This document shows, piece by piece, positions 49,161-58,121 of a DNA stretch of 64,000 nt. The stretch spans positions 2,046,001 through 2,110,000 of the forward strand of contig OY723263.1 of the NCBI GenBank assembly GCA_963210315.1. The letters run 5' to 3'. The notes under the pieces were generated by a model that was given only the letters and a program-made list of their open reading frames with translations, was not told the origin of the DNA and did no database searches. The DNA is from Rhynchopus euleeides (Eukaryota > Euglenozoa > Diplonemea > Diplonemida > Diplonemidae). Positions within the stretch are counted from its first letter, which is position 1. Every line of letters starts with the position of its first letter. The translations under genes and the position numbers were made by a program.

Positions 49161-52100
49161 ATGGCAACTGACGATCAGCCGCGCAGGATGCGTCGGAAAC
49201 GTGCCCCTGCCATGTCGCTGACAAGCCTGAATCTCGAAGGCGATGTGCCCCCGTTTTTCACATTCGTTGTTGAGGCGAAGCTGGCGGCGTGCGGCGACTT
49301 CGATCCCGAAAAGGTGTGGCTCTCGATGTGTTTGTTCCCCCCACTCTCTTCAAAACACCCCACAGAGACGTATTGGAGGGTGTCCTAAAGTTAGGAAATT
49401 TTTGAAATTTTTGGAAAAATTTGGGGAATTTTTTGAAAAAATGACGAAAAAAAGGGTGTGGGGAGTTGGGTCCAGTTTAGCAAAGTCCGTGTATTTGGAC
49501 GCGGCCCCTCAGATAAGGAAGCCGCGTCTCAGGTGCAGGATGCGGGGTGTTGTCGAATTTCGCGGTCGAACCACAGTGAGAGGGTTTGCGGGTTGCGGGG
49601 AGAAACCAGAACAGATATGTGTCCTCCTCGACGCAGTGCGGAAGCCCTGCAGGGCACCTCTATGATGAGACGGCGTCGTGGCTGTATATCACAATCGAAG
49701 GGACAGAAGAACATCAGGCCGCTGGCAAGCTGGCCGTGTATCGCACAGTTTTGGACAACATATTATGACAAGAATTAGTGTGTGCTGCACGCGCCCCCCC
49801 CCCCCCTCCCCCCCGCACCCCAGCTCAGGCATGTCGCTAAGCGTCGACCGTCGACCCAGTGATTTTGGGTTTCCCCCCCCATAAAAAAGCGTCGACCCAG
49901 CGTCGACCCAGTGGAACTGGGTTGCCATTCAAGCCTGGACCAAGCGTCAACCCATTCCGGGTCGACGCTAACCTAGCGTTGACCCGGTTCCACTGGGTCG
50001 ACGCTCACCAAGCGTCGACCAAGCGTCAACCCACTTTCACTGGGTCGACGTCGAAGAGAGTATGGTTTTGCAGGAACAGATGCTCACTACCGTGGCCTCC
50101 GGCGGCTGGGGGGCTCCGCCCCCCAGACCCCCCTGTATAGCGTGTGCACACAGGTCAGGAATCCAACAGCTCCAGTAGCCTCAGGAGGACGCAGCCAACT
50201 CACACAGAATCTGTACGCCCACAATGAACAGATGTTCACTACCGTGGCCTCCGGCGGCTGGGGGGCTCCGACCCCCAGACCCCCCATCTCGCGTGCCCGT
50301 CTAGTAACCAAGTCCTTGCGCTTCAACGGCCGTGGCATATCAGGGGGTAAATCATGGTCCCGAAAGCCATTTTTTGGGTTTCTTCCGGCACCCGAGGATG
50401 GCGCGAGCGGGAGAGGAACCACGGAAGGAACCCAGCGCCTCACACCGTGCCCACCTAGCGGTCCACCGACGGGAAAATTAGGCAACAACACGAGCGCGCG
50501 CGAAGCGCGCGCGAGAAAAATTGACCCCTAGTGTTTCCCCCTGATCCCCCCCCAAAACAGGAGCGTCAACCCACCAAATCTCCATAATCGAAAAGTTAGC
50601 GACAGGCCTGACCCCAGCTGACATCACCTCCATCCGAGTGATTATATGTGTCAGCTGGACCTCCGCCTTTTTCCAGGATTACCCGCACCCCCGGACGAAG
50701 AAGCCTTTCTCTTCTTGCAGCTGACAGCTCGACGCCGCTTAGCCGTTAGCACATCGTCACTGCTGTCCGAACTGTCCGCAGCGAGGTCGCAGGAGTCGGA
50801 GAGGGGAGCAGGAGCGACAGGAGGAACGTCTGGGTCGAAGGTCTCTTCTGCCCCGTCAACGTACTGGCGGTCAGGGTCGACATCATCTTCCCATACACCC
50901 ACTTCGGACTCTGCGGTGCCCTGGCCAGGGGTGGCGTAACTGCCGTCGTCCCGGAAGACCCCCCACTCGGATGGATCCTCATCCATGAGGTCCGACCAGT
51001 GCTTGCGCTTCTGGTGGGCAGCCCAGTGCGACATTGCGGTGTTCGCATTGCGATGGGAGGCCTCCATCGCCGCAGAGTCGAACGGGGTCCCCATCTGACG
51101 CAAAAGGGTACGGTTCAAGTTGGAGAATCCAACAGTCGGCAATTCGGGCAGGGCCCACTTGAACCGGAAGTTGTGGATCTGCGCGACAGCAGCTACACAC
51201 GTGTCGATCCACCCATCCCCGAGCCTTGTCGCAGGGACATTCCACGGTTCTCGCATGACGGCCCAACCCGTCTTCAGCCTCCCGATGCAGCGTTCCACAC
51301 AGGAGCGGTCCACAGCGAACCCCCGGTTGAACTCCCGATCTACGGCCGAAGGCAAATTTGTGTACAGGTAGTCGTAGCTAGGCAGGCGATTTTCATCGCC
51401 CTTCCGGCTCGTGCGGCGGCTGGGGACAACGCATGAGGCGGCCTGTGGGAATGCCCCATCAGCGATGACCACATCACATGTCCGCAGAGGGGGCCGAGAA
51501 ATGCCAGAAGGGTCCGATGTAGTCGTACCCCACATCGCGCCATCAGCCATGGAGCCAGGAGCGACAGGAGAGATGTGAACAATGAGCCCAGATGGGGTGA
51601 CCACGACCAAACACTTCGAAGCACACCGGTGATAATACCCGGAGAACTTCGTGGTGTCGTACGACACTTCCAGAGGGAAACAGTCCACAGCGATGGTGCC
51701 ACAGGGGGTGAAGGCGAAATGGCAGGTTTTTTCCGCTGCCCACGGCTTGCGGAACCACTCCCTCCCAGCATCCCCCGTCCCAATCTCATCCATCACAGTC
51801 GCAAGGTAGGTCACACCAACCTCCTTGTCCCTGGCGATGGCATGTTTCTCCACTGACAAGCCCGGGAGGTGAGCACGGAATGCTGCTGGTGTGTCGGGCT
51901 TGTGCCTGAGGTACACAAGGGCAACAAGCAGGCGCCTCCGACCGAAATCGTCGGTGTCGTCCCCGTACTGTTCGTACAGGAGGGTGAGCTGCCACGGGGT
52001 CAAGGCTGTGGCGGCACTCGAGAAGTCAGCGCTGCTTGTGGTGGGAACACAAAAGAAAGGACACCACTCCTCGACACGGATGCTGGAGGTTTTCACCCCA

Positions 52101-55100
52101 AGGAAGGGATGCGCAGCGTCACGCTCCTGCTCGGTTGCGCGCTCGGCAGCAAACCTCAGGCGGATTTGCCGGCTCTGCCGGAGGAACCGACTCACCCGGT
52201 CCGAGCAGTGGCTCCCCCACACCCCCTCGAACGCGTCTTCCACTTTTTTTTTCTCCGAGGCCGCTTTCAGGGCCTCATTGATGCGTTTTTTGTTGGCTGC
52301 TGAACGGGGTCCTTTGCCGATGCCAAGCCCCTTCGCAACCGCTTTCGTCCTGGCCGTGGACCTCGCCTCCTCGGAGTTCATCGCAGCCTTGTTGCTGAGG
52401 GTGAAGGAGGAGGCCTCGCCGCCCGGAATGATGTCGTCGGCGCGCTGCTTCTCAAGCAAGGACTCCTTGTGCTCCCGAATGCGGTCACGGGACTCCCTGT
52501 ACGAAAGCTGCGTGACGCAGTGTCCAGCACCAACCGCCAGGGCTTGGGTGAACCCTGCCGGCATCGCTCCCCGATCCAGAGCGTCGAGGTAATGCTGAAG
52601 GTCGGTCGAGAACTCGGTTGCACGCCAGAATTCCACCACCGACTTGCGGAACTGCGTGAGGAAATTCTTCTTCCCATTCCCATTCAGGGTATGGGACACA
52701 CGAGGGAACAGCGACAGCAGGAGACGATCATCCTGAAGTTGACAGGCAGCGCCTGCATGAATGCAGAGTAATTTGCAGCATACTTCCCCTGCATCATCAG
52801 CCGATTAACAAGCCTCCGGTCTTGGGCGGTTGTGGGATTCCGAAAAATCACACCCAGTTTCATGGGGCCGTACCCAACAACGATCTTGTAATCCGCCACG
52901 GTTGCTTTCTGGGATCGCGACCGCCGTTGCTTTGGAGGCGATGCCGATGGAAGGACCCCCGGCCCCTGGGATGGGTTCACAGGCGGTGGGAGGTCTGCAT
53001 GAGCGTCTGGCAAGCTACTGCCGAGAGCTGCGGTCCCAACATCTCTGCCGAGGGCTGTTGCAACTGCCTGTGCAATGCGGTTCACATCGTCTTCTGACAG
53101 GCTCGGCGGTAAGAGGGGGTTTCTGTGTACCTCTGGTGAGACCCGCGGAACGAGGTAGGGGCTCTCAGATGAACACCCACGGAGGCTGACGGGGGTTCTG
53201 GCAGGCGAGGCCGCAGCACCCGGCACACATCCCGCGGGCGCAGTGGAGGCGCAGGAGTCGCTAGACAGGACGGCCTGCGGGGCTTTTGGGTAATGAATGG
53301 TCTTGTGGTGCGTCACGAGGGCTTCGACAGCATTCTTGTCCCGCAGGAAGTAAGCCGCCAAGAGCTTCGTGCGGAACTGACGAGGAGCCAACGACGCCCA
53401 AGCAGAAGAGCGGTGCAAGCCCTTCACGAAATCGTGATAATGGCCCTTGCGCACGTCGTTGTCTCCAAGGTTGCCGAACTCAAAGGCATCGGAGGGGATG
53501 AAGATGCGGTTTTCGCCCTTGTGTCGCAGCACATCGTACAAGGCGGCTGCCGGTTTGTCCCACAGCTCCTCCAGGTCCCAGTTGAATGGAGGGCTGCTGA
53601 GGGAATACCGGAGACTTTTCCTCCAATCCTTGGGTTCGAGGCCGCCGTCACGTGCCACTATGGCATCGTACAACGACTGAACAAGCACCTTGGCACCAGA
53701 TTTCAGCGCACCCTTCTTTACACCGTCGCGGGGGTTTGGGTCCTGCCACTCAGAGGAGCTCTCACGGGCCTGTGGAGCTGCGGATTTAGTGCGCTTGGGG
53801 GCAGTGGAGTGTTCAGGGGCATCCCCATTCGATGGCTGGAGAGGGCTGCGGGGTTCCTCTGGGGGAGTTGAAGATGAGCAACCGTCACCCTCGGGTGGCA
53901 GGAGTGGGTTGCGGGCGCCATCAGAAATGCCGAACGTTGCGTCGTATGGCGGCAGTGATAACCCCTTCTGGGGGGCTGGAGGGAGGCCAGGAGGAGGGGG
54001 TGGCGCCAACGGGGCAGACACCGAAGCAGCACGCGGGGCAGACACTGAGGCATCACGCGGGGCAGACACTGAGGCATCACGCGGGGCAGACACTGAGGCA
54101 TCACGCGGGGTAGACACCGAGGTAGCACGCGGGGTAGACACCGAGACATCTCGCTTGAACAGCAAGATGTATGCCTCGGTTTCATCCAAGACTGGTGCAG
54201 GAATCTGGCTCATCAGGTCGTCGTTCGCCTCCCACCACTCATCGCCCTTGCGAACCACGGCAGTGTAATGCCCTTCCACCATGGAGTCCCCGTGGTGGAG
54301 AATGTACCCGTGAAGCGAAAACTGATGGGGTCCAATCGTCAGCGTCTCGCAGAGCGTGGCCTTGTAGCAATCCTTCAAGAATTGGCCAGGCTGCCCTGCG
54401 TCCCGAAACCGTGGCAAAACCACAAGGAGGTCGGTGAGGGTGTCGGGGATGTGGATGTCGGCAGACACCGTGTGCTCGACATCATGCCTCTCACGGTCAG
54501 GACACTTTTCCGCCCGATCACTGTCGGGATCCTGCTCGTTATCGCAGTGCTGACACTCCCGTGAATGAACACGGAAGCAGTCAGGGCACCGCGAAACGAA
54601 AGAGGAGACCTTCGCCTGTGCAGAAACTGTATGCTGCACCTCGATCTCCTCATGCCTGTCTTCCGCGGGCAAGCTCAGGAGCAGCATATTGAGGTCGGTC
54701 GCATCACGCTCACGAGTCAGGCCACAATCTTTGCAACAGGAGGTGAAGATCTCTCTCAACTGAAAAGGGAGAGACTCTGCGTCCGACAGACAGGGAAAGA
54801 CACCGAGAGACAGCAACTCATATGCGTCCTCCTGCACTCCGCGCTCGAATGGCTCCGGTAGCACCTTCAGGAATGCCGAGAGGTTACGGCCGCTACCCAG
54901 ACATTGGGCGAGGGCCTGACGGCGGGGGCGCGACGTCCCTGTCGGAGCGGTCTTGCTCAGACCGGCCAGGGAACTGCTCAGCAACAGTTGAAAGCTGGCT
55001 GCGAGGTAGCAGGAATTCCCCCGGTTCTTGAAGCCCCGCTCCGTCATATTAGCCAGATTAGGGGACGGGAGGGGTCAGGCACGGGGCGGGACGGGGCGGG

Positions 55101-57040
55101 AGGCGGAACGGGAGGCAGGAGGGGAGGGGGGGGGGGCGGGCGCGAGAGGGGTCACCTGCCATGACAGTATCAGGGTGGTGCATGGCATGAGTGCGGGCAC
55201 AAGTCGGGGTACGGCAACAAATGAACGGGATGACGGGAGGGTGGGGACGGGCGGCTCTCACTGACTTCCGATAAACTGCCGACTCAAACCAGACACTCCG
55301 ACACAGAAGGGCTAGCGCAACCGACGACGGAATGTGAAGCAACTGTGAGAGGATACAAATCACCGGAGAACGTGACAGACGGCAAATAAAGAGCCAAGCA
55401 ACATGCGGGAATAAACGTGACCGAAGACTCGGGAACAACCGAATGATCTACGGGACGCCGATCTCACTGACTGCGACAAAAACATCAGCCGGCACAGCAA
55501 CCCACACGCGCAGATTGACTGTCTGACACCACGGGGAAGTCACTACCACAACGAGACGAATGTCGAAGTGAAACGGTTGTACAAAGGGCTCGGCTTTACC
55601 GATGTCCTTCGTACAGAGTGAAACGACGACGCCGCCGAAGGCGGCCAATCCGCCGCCCGAAGGGCGGCGGAAAAATTTTTGGGGTGTTTTTGGGAGAAAA
55701 ACCGGGCAACCTGGGCCCTTTGGGACCACATAGGCCAGGAAAGGCCAAATTTTTCGATTTTTTTCGGAAATTTTTCGGTTTTTCAGAGTGTGGCAGTCCG
55801 CAGATACAGATTTTCGGGTCGGAAAAAAATTTTTTTTTTCGACCCAAAAAAATCGGATTTTTTCGGGGAGGGTCTCCGGTGGCCCCCCCTGGATTTCCTG
55901 ATTTTTCCCGATTTTTCCTGATTTTCGGATTTTGCTCGAAATTTGCCCTTGTGTCAACCAGTGGCAAAACTTTCGGAAAATCGGGAAAAATCAGGAAAAT
56001 CCGGAGTACCGGACACCCTCCATTCAGGGCGTCTGTCTTTTTTGAGGGCTTTCAGGGGCCAGTGGGAGCATACGGCGTGTGCTGTGTGTTCTGATGCATA
56101 CTGTCGGCAGCAGAAAATCACCGATGCACGGCAAACGCCCCTTCCGAGCGAGCCCGCGTCACGGTGCACAAAACATCCCCGGCTCTGTTGTGCACTTCTG
56201 AAGGCGAGGTGTCGGTTGTTTTCAACACCCGACATGTTTTGCCCGCTGTTGGCAACTGTATCCTTGTCAACTACCCCTTGCACCCCGCACAGGTGTCAGA
56301 CCAGCTGAAAAACCTCGGCAAGCGGCACATCGGCGGTGTGATCTCGCTGACGGAGCGCTGCATCATCGACGAGGTGTCCCCGTCAGCATCTACCGGAATG
56401 CGGTGCCTGCATCTTCCCACGGCGGACCTCACACCTCCGACCCTCTCCGATCTGCTGAGGGGCGTCAAGTTCATCACAGAGGTGTGTGGGTGGCGCTTGG
56501 CCGTGGGTTCGGGCTCGGGGGGTGCATTCTTTCTTTCTTCTCTTTACCCACATACACACACCCTTCACACCCTTCTACAGGTGAACAACGATTCCAAGGG
56601 TGTTGTTGTCCACTGTGCCAAGGGCATCGGGCGTACCGGCACCATGCTGGGGGCCTACTTCATCATTGCGGTATGCAGACGTTAATCTTGTGTTTCGTGC
56701 ATGTTGCGCCGAGGGCACTGAGACACTACCTCTGAGTGTAGAACACATCGAGTATCGCTGCTACTGAGTGATGTGATCTCGACACGGTCACATTCTGGAG
56801 TTGGAAAACGCTTTAGGTGACTGCGCAGTCACGCGAACCTCATTCATTGTCACTGGCATTCTTCCACAGGAGAACATGACCGCGATAGATGCCATTGCGT
56901 GCGTGCGGGACAGGCGACCCGGGTCGATCCACAAGAAGTCGCAGGAGGAGATGCTGTACCAACTCGAGGTTGACATGCACGGAGTGAGCACAAAACCGCC
57001 TGGCTTCGACAACGAGGATAACGGGGTTGGGACTTCGTGA
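49161..57040 (+). CDS. DUSP23-like dual-specificity phosphatase, four exons
   Basis: Exons 49161-49313, 56293-56481, 56581-56670 and 56870-57040 join in phase 0 throughout to give 200 residues. Exon 1 encodes VPPFFTFVVEAKLAACGDFDPEK, which corresponds to the PPNFSWV...G.LAG start of DUSP23. Exon 2 continues VSDQLKNLGKRHIGGVISLTER. Exon 3 carries the catalytic P-loop VHCAKGIGRTGTMLGAY (Cys126, Arg132), and exon 4 has ENMTAIDAIACVRDRRPGSI. The family's usual length is about 150; the extra residues are a basic N-terminus (PRRMRRKRAP) and an acidic C-terminal tail. Donors are GTGTGG, GTGTGT and GTATGC; acceptors end CACAG or CTACAG. Intron 1 is almost 7 kb because it hosts a complete DNA transposon; the other introns are 99 and 199 nt. 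It removes phosphate from protein Tyr/Ser/Thr; substrate unknown. Confidence 0.85.
49827..50053. mobile_element. Foldback repeat (GTCGACCCAGT family), copy 1
   Basis: Almost the same sequence as 63760-64000. It begins AGGCATGTCGCTAAGCGTCG and ends ACTGGGTCGACGTCG. GTCGACCCAGTG and its complement alternate through it, so the single strand can fold into nested hairpins; the outer ends are imperfect inverted repeats. Non-autonomous and non-coding. Confidence 0.7.
50070..50530. repeat. Block of dispersed repeat modules nested in the transposon
   Basis: Two copies (50073-50133 and 50227-50285) of the module AACAGATG(C/T)TCACTACCG then CCTCCGGCGGCTGGGGGGC palindrome, followed by a segment (about 50320-50440) whose reverse complement is at about 58220-58360. 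A perfect 8-bp GAA-loop stem (50494-50512) comes next. Parts also match 58855-58985, so this is a relative of the hAT-like element at 58.1-59.5 kb. Confidence 0.6.
50651..52699 (-). CDS. DDE superfamily transposase (Tnp4 / Harbinger-IS5 type)
   Basis: A 682-codon frame; the first ATG is at 52564 (637 residues) and a GTG at 52699 opens the frame. A helical N-terminal half includes an HTH-like segment (LTPWQLTLLYEQYG, about 233-246). The catalytic domain has Asp339 in TIAVDCFPLEV, then KFSGYYHRCASKCLVVVTPSG and PGSMADGAMW, Asp414 in VIADGAFP and Glu469 in CVERCIGRLKTGWAVM, the order and spacing expected of DDE_Tnp_4 proteins. The C-terminus is Ser/Asp-rich and ends in nuclear-localisation-type KRRR and KKRK clusters. 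All three catalytic residues are present. The frame overlaps the end of the USP gene by 16 nt in another phase; see that entry for possible fusion by splicing. It should cut and paste the surrounding 6.65-kb element. Confidence 0.85.
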   Translation of the reverse strand: MSHTLNGNGKKNFLTQFRKSVVEFWRATEFSTDLQHYLDALDRGAMPAGFTQALAVGAGHCVTQLSYRESRDRIREHKESLLEKQRADDIIPGGEASSFTLSNKAAMNSEEARSTARTKAVAKGLGIGKGPRSAANKKRINEALKAASEKKKVEDAFEGVWGSHCSDRVSRFLRQSRQIRLRFAAERATEQERDAAHPFLGVKTSSIRVEEWCPFFCVPTTSSADFSSAATALTPWQLTLLYEQYGDDTDDFGRRRLLVALVYLRHKPDTPAAFRAHLPGLSVEKHAIARDKEVGVTYLATVMDEIGTGDAGREWFRKPWAAEKTCHFAFTPCGTIAVDCFPLEVSYDTTKFSGYYHRCASKCLVVVTPSGLIVHISPVAPGSMADGAMWGTTTSDPSGISRPPLRTCDVVIADGAFPQAASCVVPSRRTSRKGDENRLPSYDYLYTNLPSAVDREFNRGFAVDRSCVERCIGRLKTGWAVMREPWNVPATRLGDGWIDTCVAAVAQIHNFRFKWALPELPTVGFSNLNRTLLRQMGTPFDSAAMEASHRNANTAMSHWAAHQKRKHWSDLMDEDPSEWGVFRDDGSYATPGQGTAESEVGVWEDDVDPDRQYVDGAEETFDPDVPPVAPAPLSDSCDLAADSSDSSDDVLTAKRRRAVSCKKRKASSSGGAGNPGKRRRSS
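52652..52701 (-). other. Candidate 50-nt intron joining the USP and transposase frames
   Basis: On the minus strand, GTGTGT (starting 52701) to CACGCAG (ending 52652) has canonical ends like those of the host phosphatase introns. The USP frame stops codon-complete before it (...CCRCSL) and the transposase frame starts codon-complete after it (FRKSVVEFW...). Splicing would remove the USP stop and fuse both proteins. Confidence 0.45.
52684..55047 (-). CDS. USP-family (peptidase C19) deubiquitinase-like protein encoded by the transposon
   Basis: 787 residues from MTERGFKNRG. The Cys box GFKNRGNSCYLAASFQLLL has nucleophile Cys13. A USP finger region holds CxxC pairs (C105/C108, C154/C157, also C165/C168). 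The His box HHGDSMVEGHYTAVV has His260, followed by WWEANDD with the third catalytic position. So residues 1-295 form a compact USP core with all catalytic residues. Then come repeats of SVSAPRDA (about 300-345), a Pro/Ser-rich linker, a helical domain of unknown type (about 450-590) and a basic C-terminal segment (KQRRSRSQKATVADYKIVVGYGPMKLG). The stop is inside the start region of the transposase frame. It probably removes ubiquitin or a ubiquitin-like modifier, perhaps protecting the transposase or altering host chromatin; that role is inference. Confidence 0.8.
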   Translation of the reverse strand: MTERGFKNRGNSCYLAASFQLLLSSSLAGLSKTAPTGTSRPRRQALAQCLGSGRNLSAFLKVLPEPFERGVQEDAYELLSLGVFPCLSDAESLPFQLREIFTSCCKDCGLTRERDATDLNMLLLSLPAEDRHEEIEVQHTVSAQAKVSSFVSRCPDCFRVHSRECQHCDNEQDPDSDRAEKCPDRERHDVEHTVSADIHIPDTLTDLLVVLPRFRDAGQPGQFLKDCYKATLCETLTIGPHQFSLHGYILHHGDSMVEGHYTAVVRKGDEWWEANDDLMSQIPAPVLDETEAYILLFKRDVSVSTPRATSVSTPRDASVSAPRDASVSAPRDASVSAPRAASVSAPLAPPPPPGLPPAPQKGLSLPPYDATFGISDGARNPLLPPEGDGCSSSTPPEEPRSPLQPSNGDAPEHSTAPKRTKSAAPQARESSSEWQDPNPRDGVKKGALKSGAKVLVQSLYDAIVARDGGLEPKDWRKSLRYSLSSPPFNWDLEELWDKPAAALYDVLRHKGENRIFIPSDAFEFGNLGDNDVRKGHYHDFVKGLHRSSAWASLAPRQFRTKLLAAYFLRDKNAVEALVTHHKTIHYPKAPQAVLSSDSCASTAPAGCVPGAAASPARTPVSLRGCSSESPYLVPRVSPEVHRNPLLPPSLSEDDVNRIAQAVATALGRDVGTAALGSSLPDAHADLPPPVNPSQGPGVLPSASPPKQRRSRSQKATVADYKIVVGYGPMKLGVIFRNPTTAQDRRLVNRLMMQGKYAANYSAFMQALPVNFRMIVSCCRCSLVCPIP
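54005..54150. repeat. 24-bp minisatellite within the USP gene
   Basis: About six units of GGGGCAGACACTGAGGCATC-type sequence encode SVSAPRDA/SVSTPRDA repeats just after the protease core. Period 24 keeps the frame. Confidence 0.8.
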
Positions 57041-58113
57041 TAGGGCCGATCACTGCGCCCATTCGCAAAGTCCTGTCTGGAGATTGCTTCTCGTTGTGTG
57101 AATCGTACCGCCTGCAGTACCTGCTCTTGGCCTCATCAACTTGCCCCCCCATGCAGGGTGGGCTTGGGCGCCAACAGAGCATCAGATCTTCGCAGGAGGC
57201 TCAGCCCTATCCTGTCATTTGACACCGAAAAAAGTAGTCTCCGCCGACGAAAAAATGGAACTCGTGCCACCCACACTGCCCTTGGGGGTTGTGGTTTGTT
57301 CTCTTCACAAAAATAAAACCACCGTGCTCTGATGGCACCGCGCTGTGTGGGCGCACGACATATTATGATCAGTCCATAAAGCCCTTCCCCGCCCGTCTAT
57401 CTATCTTTACTTTTGGGGGGATTTTTCCGTGACCGCTCCCCCTGCGATGGAAAAGGGAAATCAAACAGAAAACTGCTGTCGTGAGCATTGCAGCGCTGCA
57501 CTTCACAGGGTTGAGGTGGGGAATGCCTGTCATCGCAGTCTCTTTGGAGCTTACGGCAACATCACAAAAAAATGTTTGATTTCCGAGAAGCTCCGAATCA
57601 GCCGGTACTAAACCGCCATTATAGTAGACTTCTGTTGGATACAGCCCCGTCTGGAAGAGCCTTCCTCAAGAATGTCTGTTTCCCCACAGCAGGACTCCTG
57701 TGAGTGATGGCAGGGCGGTGCACTTTGGCAACAACAGAGGCAAAAAATATCCACTGCGCGGCTGCAGGGCTGCTGTTTGTTTTTTTTGTTGCACAAACAA
57801 CAAACCCTGCATTTTGTGTGTTTCCTGGAGTGGTATTCCTGGACAAAGGCTGTATGCAAGTCTGCCAAGGCAAACTCCCCGGTGGCAGGGGTTACGAGGG
57901 GGAGGTGAGGAAGTGGTGTCGGTGGGTCACCTGGCCCGAGGGCGAAGGGGGGGGGTGGCGGTGTGTCTGGGCTTTTCTGAGCCCCTCCCCCTGCCCTCCC
58001 ACCTTGCCCCTCTTTGCGGTCGCTGCTTTGGTTCCTCTCCCCCCCCTCTCTCTATTGTCTGTCTTTCTTGCACCCACCCACCAAGCTCCATCAGTTCTCA
58101 CATTATATCGGGT
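57041..58113. other. 3' flank of the phosphatase gene
   Basis: No gene supported; AATAAAA at about 57311 may be its polyadenylation signal. Confidence 0.4.
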
Positions 58114-58121
58114 GGGTGAAG

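Larger units (their letters stand above)
49375..56021 (-). mobile_element. 6.65-kb DNA transposon encoding a USP-like protease and a DDE transposase
   Basis: The ends are exact inverted repeats GGAGGGTGTCC (49375-49385) and its complement (56011-56021), each followed inward by AT-rich GGAAATTTTTGAAATTTTT-like subterminal sequence. The 3-bp duplication ATT flanks them (49372-49374 and 56022-56024). 3-bp duplications and GG-starting ends are typical of PIF/Harbinger-type elements. The whole element lies in intron 1 of the phosphatase, in antisense. Both genes read leftward. A foldback repeat (49827-50053) and a hAT-related repeat block (about 50070-50525) are nested near its left end. Bases 49386-49826 contain short open frames only. 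The right 1 kb (55048-56021) is non-coding with GAA-loop hairpins at 55631-55645 and 55651-55669. It looks complete and possibly active. Confidence 0.75.

Noticed and set aside
49375-49385. Chance origin of the 11-bp transposon ends
   Set aside because: The ends coincide with a 3-bp duplication, similar AT-rich inner sequence and an intron whose flanking exons rejoin in phase, so coincidence is unlikely.
49458-49778. A KH-domain-like reading (GVVEFRGRTTVRG, LYITIEGTEEHQAAGKL) near the phosphatase exon 1
   Set aside because: It needs a 34-nt intron and lies within the transposon borders; exon 1 instead joins cleanly to the phosphatase exons at 56.3 kb.
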